In this document: in pieces, positions 57,770-64,000 of the stretch | Position numbering within the stretch: the first letter of the stretch is position 1 | Layout of the letters: the number at the start of each line of letters is the position of its first letter | Source: an uncultured Acidobacteriota bacterium | Lineage (GTDB): Bacteria; Acidobacteriota; UBA6911; CAINFC01 | Length of the DNA: 64,000 nt | Assembly: GCA_903847975.1 (NCBI GenBank) | Contig: CAINFC010000006.1 | Coordinates: 62,001-126,000, forward strand | Reading direction: 5' to 3' | Notes under the pieces: generated by a model | The model's input: the letters and a program-made list of their open reading frames with translations, nothing else | Told to the model about the DNA's origin: nothing | Database searches by the model: none | Translations under genes and position numbers: made by a program

Positions 57770-60700
57770 TTATTCCGGCTGCAGGCCGATTTTCAGCTGG
57801 GAGGAGGAGGATGACAAGGTGATGTCCTGAGCCACCAGGCGGTAGCCCTTGGCTTTGACATACAGGCCATAGACTCCTGGCGGGATCGCCTTGGGAAACC
57901 GAAAGTATCCTTCGCTATCGGTGGAGGCCAGCGCCAGGTAATTGCTCAGTGTGACTTCGGTGTTCCCCTGCTTGAGCAGATATACCACTACCTTTTCCAA
58001 TGGAATGCCCTGCGGTTTGTCGATTACCCGGCCGCCAACGACCATGCCGCCGGCCGCCACCCCGGATTGCGGGGAGGGAGGGACCAGCGGCGCCAGGGTC
58101 TGAGAGGGAAAGGAACCGGCGGATCCGTCGACGGCCGGTGTTTTTTCCAGGGCCATTTTGATCGGCTGTTCGAGCAGGGGTTGAATCAGGCCGTTCATTT
58201 CCGGGTCCAGGTTTTGCAGCAGCCCCGCCGTCTGGCTCAGGGCCTCGGTAATACTGGCTTTAAGCGCACCAATCTGGTCCGGAGATTCGCCGGCGTTGAC
58301 GAAAGCATAAAGTTGCTGGTGTACTTTGGCCACCACCTGCAGATACGACTGAATTCCGCTGCCGGCAGAGGCGTCCCCGGTTCCCACGAACTGGTGCAGG
58401 GATTGAAAATTGCGGGTCAGGCGGTCCAGGTAGGCATTCCCGGAGTTTTTGGCATCCGCTCCCTGGAAGGTGTTCGCCGCCACGGTCTTGAAAAAACGGT
58501 ATAGGGCCGAGCTCTGGCTTCGCGTCAGACGTCCGATCTTTTCTGCCGCTTCCCGTCGGTTTTCGAAAGAAGTCAGGCGGGTTTCTCCCAGAAACGACTG
58601 CCAGTAGCGATTGTAATCGCTAAAATAAAGTTCCGACAGCTTTCGGGCCATGGCCTCTTTGGGCGGAAGAGACGGATCCAGATTCGGAGCCGTCTTGGAT
58701 AACACCCAGTAGCCCTTTTCGTAGTCGGCGCTAAAGGTGCCAATCGCTTTTTGGGCATAGCGATCCCAGCCGGCGCGGGTGAAAATGCCGGGGATCTGCT
58801 CGGCTCCCTGCATCAGATCGGTGTCTTTCCCTTCCAGCGCCAGGGAAAGGGACATGGCGCTGAGTTGGGAAGCCCCTTCCTGCTTGAGCCGATTATAGTA
58901 ATTGGCAAGGAGGTCGATGTCCCCGAGATAATTCCGCTTTCGGGCTACAAGCCGCTGTCCGTCGCCGTCCAAGGGTACCAGGAGGTCGGGCCGGCTGTGC
59001 TTTTCCAGCAAATGCGCATAAAAAACCAGCTGCCTCTTCACCTCCTCCAGATCCGCCGAGGCGTCCTGCTGCCAGAACTTCAGGATCTCGGCATCGTCGC
59101 CAGGCATATAGTCGGAATCGGCGCGATTGGCTTCCGACATCATTAAGAATGACTTAAGAAGCAGATAGCAGCGCCGGTTGCTGCGGCGCAGCTCCAGAGT
59201 GGTAGGAGGCAATTCCGGCAGGTTGCTCAATTCCCGCCGTATATCTTCCACCGAAGGCCCGATGAAGTTCCTCTTCAGCCGCGAGGCATAAATCCTTCGC
59301 GCCGGTTCCATCACCTGGTCGGCAATGTACAGGCCCCAGTAGAAACGGCGTCCTCCGTCCGTGGCGAAGTGGGGGTCGTTGCGTTCCAGAACCAGCCGAA
59401 GCTCTTTCAGAATCTGCACCTCGGCAGCAGACTTAACCGCGGAGGCAGGTGCGATCCGGGCATGTTCCACCGCATCGATCAGGTTACGGCTCTCCCGATA
59501 AGAGGAGATAATCGGCCACATCAACAACGGCAGGAAAATCCCAAAGACAAGGCCCAGCGCAATTTTACGCCAGAGGCCCCGCCTCCTGGACACTGCGGAG
59601 GTGCCGCTCAGTACCCGGTCCGGAAAAAGGATGTTCGTAAAAAGGTTCTGGAGAAAGTAGGCCTTGACCTCGGCCGGCGCGCCCTCCGGACCCCTTTTCT
59701 CCGCGCTCTTCAGGCGTTTGGCCATGTAAGCGAAAAGGGGATCTACGACTTGGCCGTCCTGCAGGGAGCTGGCGAAGTAAAATCCGCGAAAAACAGGTCG
59801 GTCCCGGAAAGTATTGGGCTGGAAAAGGGGGGTAATGAAGCGGCTGAGAGAGTCTCGAAGCAGAGACCATTGCAACGGGAAGCGATAAATCCGGTCCTGC
59901 TTCTCCACACCTTTGGTGGTGAGCCTTTTGCGCCGGCGCTCCAGTAGAACCCGGGAAAGAAGGGCAAATTCCTTTTCAAACTCCTGATGCGGCTGCAGGT
60001 TCTGATATTGTTCGCGTCGAAGCGTACAGCCCCAGACCTGGGCTCTGCCGGATTCGTTCAAGTCCCGGAAATACTCCTGAAATCCCTCCAGGCGGTCGCA
60101 CTTATGAAAGATCAGATAAACCGGCAGTACCATCCCGAGCCGTTGAATGGTTTCATCGATACGCGCCCGGATCCGCAGGGCTTTTTCCCGCAGCGATTCG
60201 GCATCGGCGGCCGGCAGCTCCGAGGCATCGACAAAAAGCAGAATCCCGTCCAGGGGCTTGTTCTGGCGGACGCGGCGGATTTCATCCAGAAGACCGCTCC
60301 AGGCGCCGGGCTGGCGATCCTCGAGGCAGTAGCGGCCCGCCATGTCGAGGAACAGGGCTTCGTTGGCAATCCAAAGGTCGCACTGCCGGGTGGGCTCGAT
60401 TCCCCGTCGGCCGGAAGTACGGTCCGGATCGGTATAAGGAAACATCAGTCCGGACTGGGCCAAGGCACTGCTTTTACCGGATCCCGGAAGCCCCAGAACC
60501 ATATACCAAGGAATCCGGTATACGATGTCCCCCATCCCGGGGCGCGAGGCTATGGGGGAACGTCTCATCCACTGAATCGCCCTTTCCAGCTGGCCGCGAA
60601 AGCCGACCAGGTCGTCGCTTCCGCCGGCCGCTCCCGAAGAGGTGGACGGATCGAACGCCGCACCGGAAGCGGAAATGTTGACCGCGGGAAGATTCGGAGC

Positions 60701-60970
60701 AACCATATCGATGCGCGGAGTGGGGATATTAAGAGACGGGAGGGAGGGAGGCGTCACCGAAACCGGGGGGAGTTCCGCTGAGGTGTGGCCTTTCAGCAGG
60801 AATGCCAGGATCACCCAGATCACGATGAGCGCCAGCACCAGGAAAATACGGACGTCAAAACGAACCAGCCCGAGAGCCGGCCCGAAAAACCACACCGCCG
60901 CCATCAGCAGGAGCAGAAAAAATCCACTGATCAGAATCGGATTTTTTAAAATAGATATTAGCTTGTTCAT
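57770..60970 (-). CDS. tssM: T6SS membrane-complex protein TssM (IcmF/VasK) with a C-terminal carboxypeptidase-regulatory-like domain
   Basis: This 1066-residue protein has two N-terminal TM segments (about 11-30 and 42-60), a Pro/Ser-rich linker, and the IcmF NTPase core with Walker A GLPGSGKS (160-167) and switch segments GRRGIEPTRQCDLW and LFLDMAGRY. A third TM lies at about 460-480 (LVFGIFLPLLMWPII). The periplasmic part follows. Its last 90 residues (about 975-1066) form a separate domain, GGRVIDKPQGIPLEKVVVY ... STDSEGYFRF, of the carboxypeptidase-regulatory/TTR type, in place of the usual C-terminal beta-domain that binds TssJ. No tssJ is seen in the window. It probably forms the trans-envelope channel with TssL. 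Confidence 0.9.
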   Translation of the reverse strand: MNKLISILKNPILISGFFLLLLMAAVWFFGPALGLVRFDVRIFLVLALIVIWVILAFLLKGHTSAELPPVSVTPPSLPSLNIPTPRIDMVAPNLPAVNISASGAAFDPSTSSGAAGGSDDLVGFRGQLERAIQWMRRSPIASRPGMGDIVYRIPWYMVLGLPGSGKSSALAQSGLMFPYTDPDRTSGRRGIEPTRQCDLWIANEALFLDMAGRYCLEDRQPGAWSGLLDEIRRVRQNKPLDGILLFVDASELPAADAESLREKALRIRARIDETIQRLGMVLPVYLIFHKCDRLEGFQEYFRDLNESGRAQVWGCTLRREQYQNLQPHQEFEKEFALLSRVLLERRRKRLTTKGVEKQDRIYRFPLQWSLLRDSLSRFITPLFQPNTFRDRPVFRGFYFASSLQDGQVVDPLFAYMAKRLKSAEKRGPEGAPAEVKAYFLQNLFTNILFPDRVLSGTSAVSRRRGLWRKIALGLVFGIFLPLLMWPIISSYRESRNLIDAVEHARIAPASAVKSAAEVQILKELRLVLERNDPHFATDGGRRFYWGLYIADQVMEPARRIYASRLKRNFIGPSVEDIRRELSNLPELPPTTLELRRSNRRCYLLLKSFLMMSEANRADSDYMPGDDAEILKFWQQDASADLEEVKRQLVFYAHLLEKHSRPDLLVPLDGDGQRLVARKRNYLGDIDLLANYYNRLKQEGASQLSAMSLSLALEGKDTDLMQGAEQIPGIFTRAGWDRYAQKAIGTFSADYEKGYWVLSKTAPNLDPSLPPKEAMARKLSELYFSDYNRYWQSFLGETRLTSFENRREAAEKIGRLTRSQSSALYRFFKTVAANTFQGADAKNSGNAYLDRLTRNFQSLHQFVGTGDASAGSGIQSYLQVVAKVHQQLYAFVNAGESPDQIGALKASITEALSQTAGLLQNLDPEMNGLIQPLLEQPIKMALEKTPAVDGSAGSFPSQTLAPLVPPSPQSGVAAGGMVVGGRVIDKPQGIPLEKVVVYLLKQGNTEVTLSNYLALASTDSEGYFRFPKAIPPGVYGLYVKAKGYRLVAQDITLSSSSSQLKIGLQPE

Positions 60971-61007
60971 GGGCTTGCCCGTAATTGGTTGGATCGAACC
61001 GCGGGGT

Positions 61008-61763
61008 TCAGGCTCTTGCTCGCAGAGGGAAATAGGCTGCCGTTGCAGGCCGCAACCCGACGTTCGGGTGGCCCGTAGTTTTTAGAAGGCTCACCTGGAA
61101 AGGAATTCTTTCCTGAAGAGAACGGGCGCCGGAATGCACTCCCCAAAACATGGCCAGGTAGAGAAGCAGGGCAAAAACCGATATACCCCAGCAGGAGTAA
61201 ACGACCCAGCGGGGTAGCCGGTCGCTCGGGGCAGCCTGTGGGCTGTCCGGTATCCGGCCATGGGGAGACAGCTCGGAGAAGGACGATGTCCGGAACCTCT
61301 GGAGTTCTGCGGCAACCGTATCGATCAGCATCGGCAGCTTGTCGCTATCGCTCACTCCGTATTTGCCCTTGAAGCCGAGAAGCAGGCACAAATAATATAC
61401 TTCCAGCAAATCCGGTCGGGAGGCGCCCTGACGGCGTATTTCTTCCAGGTAGTCGAAAAAAGCCTCCCCGGCCAGGTAGGTTCCGAAATATTCCAGCTGC
61501 AGCGGATTGTCCGCCCAGCGCTCCTTGTGCAGGCAGCGGGAGTGCAGGATGGTTTCATCGATAAAGGCGGCCAGAGCATACTTGGCACTGCGAACTTCCT
61601 CTTCGGGAAGCCGCCGGGAGGAGCATTTCTCCTCAAAGTCGGCAAATACCTTGCGTGTGTCGGCAACCAGGGAATCAAAGTCCCCGCTTTGGGTTGCGGT
61701 ACGGAATTGCATGGCCAGCAGAAATAAATCGGTGGAAAGATCAGCGATGCTTTGAGCTTCCAT
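61008..61763 (-). CDS. tssL: T6SS membrane-complex protein TssL (DotU/VasF)
   Basis: This 251-residue protein shows DotU marks: DFEEKCSSRRLPEEEV, YALAAFIDETIL, WADNPLQLEYFGTYLAGEAFF (split), LLEVYYLCLLLGFKGKYG. A single C-terminal TM at about 186-208 (VVYSCWGISVFALLLYLAMF) anchors the cytoplasmic hook in the inner membrane; about 45 residues follow in the periplasm. No OmpA-type peptidoglycan-binding domain is fused, so wall anchoring must come from another protein. It lies 37 bases before tssM. Confidence 0.93.
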   Translation of the reverse strand: MEAQSIADLSTDLFLLAMQFRTATQSGDFDSLVADTRKVFADFEEKCSSRRLPEEEVRSAKYALAAFIDETILHSRCLHKERWADNPLQLEYFGTYLAGEAFFDYLEEIRRQGASRPDLLEVYYLCLLLGFKGKYGVSDSDKLPMLIDTVAAELQRFRTSSFSELSPHGRIPDSPQAAPSDRLPRWVVYSCWGISVFALLLYLAMFWGVHSGARSLQERIPFQVSLLKTTGHPNVGLRPATAAYFPLRARA

Positions 61764-61823
61764 AACGTCTTTCTTTTTTTGGCGTCCGTTGTTCCTCTGA
61801 ATGGGACCGTTTTGATTTCACGT

Positions 61824-63197
61824 TCAGCTTTTGATGGACCAAAGCTCCAGTTTTAACCCGGCAAACCGCTTCGGATTGGGAATCCGGAAGGCGATGGTGC
61901 GCGAGCTGCGGATGGCCTCCCAGTGCAGCATTGTTTCCGGGCCGCCCTGATCCTCCAGGCGAAAGTATTGGAATCCGAGCTTGACCCGCAAAGGGGAAGG
62001 AGGAATCGAGCGATGCACCAGAGAAACGCCGGGAAGAGCCAGTCCCAGAAGCGATTCGATTTTATCGACCGAGCTTATTTTGGCCTGCTGCGGCAGCTCC
62101 ATGATGAGCTGTCCTTCCGGAATATCCGCCGAGGCCGCCAGAAAGAGTTGCGCACCGATCAGCAGCTGGTCGTCCAGGATTTTGGCGGAGAAGCGGGATT
62201 CGCTGTCCCGCTGCAGGGGAATCTGTACCGCACCGGTCGGGATGACCGTCTTCAGGAGCTCCTGAATGGTCGCATCCAGCTGCACGAAAGTCGATTTCAG
62301 ATTCAGATGATCGTATTTCGGCAGGTCGCGCGGATGTCCGGCGGGAGAAAATGTCAACAGCGCGCCGGCCATCTGAGAAAGAGTCAGAAACAGCTTTTCG
62401 GGATGGACTGTGCCGAACCGGTAAGCATGGTCAAGCAGCGGAATGAAAGAATTAACCGTGTGCAGCAGCCAGAAGTTGGCCAGGTCGGAGGTGCTGAACT
62501 CAGCCAGCCCGCGTGTTCTTTGCCCACGGCCCTCCGACAGAGAGGTGCTTTTTGTGTACAGGATCTCCAGAAGCCGCAGGATCATTTCCATCAGGAATGG
62601 GGAAGCCCGCAGATGAAGTGCCGCAGGAATAAAAGTTTCTTCCAGGGACACCAGGCCTTGCGGCGTTCTTTTCATTTCCGCAATTTTGAGGTGCTCGTAT
62701 TCCGTAAGCGATTCGTCGCCGAACAGAATCTTAAGATTTTTTCGGGAAATGGCGATGTCCTTCTCGTTTTCCCCGGTCACTTCGTCCGCCACCCGGATCA
62801 TTTCGCTGCGGTACCGCTTCGGTTGTCTCTCTTCCGGTCCGTTCAGGTGAACATTGGATGCCCCCACCCGCTTGGAAGGAACTCCCAGGTAAACATCCAG
62901 GGAAGAAACCGCAGCAGGAAAGTGGCCTTCGATGGTCCGTGCCGGAGGAAGTGCGTCCGAGTCCGGAATGTCGAACCGCAACCCTCCCGGAAACATGCCC
63001 CGGCAGCTCAGTAAAGCGAAACGGTTGTTGATCAGCCCCTCCCGGTTTACCTTGATTTCGGTGAGCCCCCATCCAAAGGAAACCAGAGACCGCAAAACGA
63101 ACGCCAGGTTTTCTTCGTTTTCGTTGTCCCATTGCTGGAAGTGGTGCGGGGAAAGGAACATGCCCTCGCTCCACAATACTCTACGGTCACCGCTCAT
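61824..63197 (-). CDS. tssK: T6SS baseplate-membrane connector TssK (ImpJ/VasE)
   Basis: This 457-residue protein starts at ATG 63197 with GGCGGGAAT upstream. It opens with the TssK signature VLWSEGMFLSPHHFQQW, followed by SLVSFGWGLTEIKVNRE and later LANFWLLHTVNSFIPLLDH and HPEKLFLTLSQMAGAL, then the C-terminal receptor-binding domain (IRSSRTIAFRIP). TssK trimers join the baseplate to TssL/TssM. A promoter candidate lies upstream, so a transcript may start here. Confidence 0.95.
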   Translation of the reverse strand: MSGDRRVLWSEGMFLSPHHFQQWDNENEENLAFVLRSLVSFGWGLTEIKVNREGLINNRFALLSCRGMFPGGLRFDIPDSDALPPARTIEGHFPAAVSSLDVYLGVPSKRVGASNVHLNGPEERQPKRYRSEMIRVADEVTGENEKDIAISRKNLKILFGDESLTEYEHLKIAEMKRTPQGLVSLEETFIPAALHLRASPFLMEMILRLLEILYTKSTSLSEGRGQRTRGLAEFSTSDLANFWLLHTVNSFIPLLDHAYRFGTVHPEKLFLTLSQMAGALLTFSPAGHPRDLPKYDHLNLKSTFVQLDATIQELLKTVIPTGAVQIPLQRDSESRFSAKILDDQLLIGAQLFLAASADIPEGQLIMELPQQAKISSVDKIESLLGLALPGVSLVHRSIPPSPLRVKLGFQYFRLEDQGGPETMLHWEAIRSSRTIAFRIPNPKRFAGLKLELWSIKS

Positions 63198-63245
63198 ATT
63201 CCCGCCTTACCGTTTGGATTTGTAAATTGCGTAAACTATAGGGCA

Positions 63246-63274
63246 ATCATACCGCTTGTCGCCAAGTTTTCCAA
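63246..63274 (-). promoter_or_regulatory. Candidate promoter upstream of tssK
   Basis: On the minus strand TTGGAA (63274-63269) is followed after exactly 17 bases by TATGAT (63251-63246), leaving a leader of about 40 bases before tssK. It lies in the 107-base gap after the DUF4384 gene. It would allow transcription of tssK-tssL-tssM and beyond. Confidence 0.5.
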
Positions 63275-63304
63275 GATGCAGGCCCCCTAAATTCAGGCTT
63301 TTAC

Positions 63305-64000
63305 CTAACGGTGTGCGATGCGAAACTCAAACAGCACCGGGGCATCGGCCGTGGGTGAGGAAGAAACCACGGAAGTTTCCTTCCGGCGGGAAAACTGCAA
63401 TTCGCGGGAGGAAGCGGCCTCCTGTGCGGCCGTGAGGCCGCCCGGCAGCAGCTCTTTTTGCTCCAGGGTCCGCGTGCCGGCGGAGACGTCCACGCATTCT
63501 CCCCGGGCCCGGAAAAGCTCATCATTGCAACGGGGAATCAGCTTGCCTGCAGGCGTCCGGGCGGGAGGGGGAGAGGGCGGCGGCAGGGATAGCGAGGGCG
63601 GAGACGCGCCGGCACGCAACTCCGTCGGGCTGATCAGCCAGTAGACGGTTTCAAAACCGGGAGGCCCGGTAATCCGGTACCCACCCTCCAGAGCGGGAAT
63701 CAGGTAATCCCGTTCCGCTTCCACGCGGTTGTCCAGTCCGGCTTCCGCTCTGGGGAAAAGAAGGGCATACTGCCCGTTGCTGCCCAGATTCACGGCATAC
63801 AGATAGCCTTTGAAGTTCAAACGAACGCGAAAGCGGATAAAGCTTTCCGCCGGCAACACCAGGCCGGGATCCACTGCGATCCATTCGCTGCCGGCCTGCT
63901 GCTCCAGTACAATCTCGATTCGAAACTCCCCCTTTTCCAGGGAACTGGTTTGTCCCCGGGCGAGAATAGCGGCCGCGAATAGAAAACAGAGGAAATGCAG
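63305..64000 (-). CDS. Exported DUF4384-domain protein in the tssJ position, 5' end cut by the window edge
   Basis: The frame is open to base 64000 (231 residues visible) and begins with a hydrophobic signal-like stretch (LHFLCFLFAAAILARG), so only the first few residues are missing, unless CTG at the edge were used. The DUF4384 domain (about 45-120) shows FKGYLYAVNLGSNGQYALLFP, IPALEGGYRITGPPGFETVYWL, a pattern seen in many secreted bacterial proteins; I cite it in two parts because of its length. A Pro-rich linker and a Glu/Arg/Ser-rich tail follow. T6SS clusters often have the lipoprotein gene tssJ beside tssK; this exported protein sits there instead. Confidence 0.8.
   Translation of the reverse strand: MHFLCFLFAAAILARGQTSSLEKGEFRIEIVLEQQAGSEWIAVDPGLVLPAESFIRFRVRLNFKGYLYAVNLGSNGQYALLFPRAEAGLDNRVEAERDYLIPALEGGYRITGPPGFETVYWLISPTELRAGASPPSLSLPPPSPPPARTPAGKLIPRCNDELFRARGECVDVSAGTRTLEQKELLPGGLTAAQEAASSRELQFSRRKETSVVSSSPTADAPVLFEFRIAHR

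Noticed and set aside
57770-58060. Reading the TssM tail as a separate small gene
   Set aside because: The domain is continuous in frame with TssM, with no internal start or ribosome-binding site.

Overview
The window is about 57-58% GC, gene-dense and reads like an Acidobacteriota-type Gram-negative chromosome. That placement rests on style: a very large Oar-like TonB-dependent receptor with a carboxypeptidase-regulatory N-terminal domain, Tat-exported sugar oxidoreductase and isomerase genes, Thr-rich linkers in secreted proteins, and the modular C-terminal domain of the left-edge phosphatase. No rRNA, tRNA, IS element, prophage or CRISPR array was seen.

Region 1 (1-10.9 kb). A partial secreted metallophosphoesterase faces left. 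Divergent from it is a compact Wsp-like chemosensory operon: a small zinc-finger/coiled-coil protein, CheW, CheR-TPR, CheW, a transmembrane MCP, a hybrid CheA-REC, CheB, and a response regulator with a Cys-rich tail. The CheB receiver has lost its phosphoacceptor Asp, and the usual GGDEF output regulator (WspR) is absent.

Region 2 (10.9-19.3 kb). This holds sugar and envelope functions: a Gfo/Idh/MocA oxidoreductase, two glycosyltransferase-like genes, a sugar isomerase/epimerase-like protein, a 1169-residue TonB-dependent receptor with a clear promoter, operator and terminator, and a VOC protein.

Region 3 (19.3-41.5 kb). A tightly packed plus-strand run starts with a CusCBA-type heavy-metal efflux system. 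It continues with an M16-like protein lacking its zinc motif, a GH2 glycosidase, a beta-propeller/alpha-toroid protein and a PAS-GAF-GGDEF diguanylate cyclase. An ECF sigma / anti-sigma / Spy-like cassette follows. Then come an Fn3-LamG secreted protein with Thr-rich tandem repeats, a PilZ protein fused to an export signal and two exported beta-domains, and a secreted FGE-sulfatase-fold protein.

Region 4 (41.5-64 kb, minus strand). This is a nearly complete type VI secretion cluster: DUF4384 protein (partial), TssK, TssL, TssM, TagJ/ImpE, a Cys-His amidase, TssA, TssB, TssC, Hcp, TssE, TssF, TssG, ClpV, VgrG, PAAR and a STAS-kinase fusion. It departs from the textbook cluster in several ways. 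No TssJ lipoprotein is visible and a DUF4384 protein sits in its place. TssM ends in a transthyretin/carboxypeptidase-regulatory-like domain. An apparently exported peptidoglycan amidase lies inside the structural operon without an evident immunity gene. A STAS-phosphotransferase fusion closes the cluster where PpkA/PppA/TagF regulators might be expected. Together these form the best candidate here for a distinct, little-described T6SS variant.

Calls rest on motif recognition and reading-frame analysis only. No database search or structure prediction was run.
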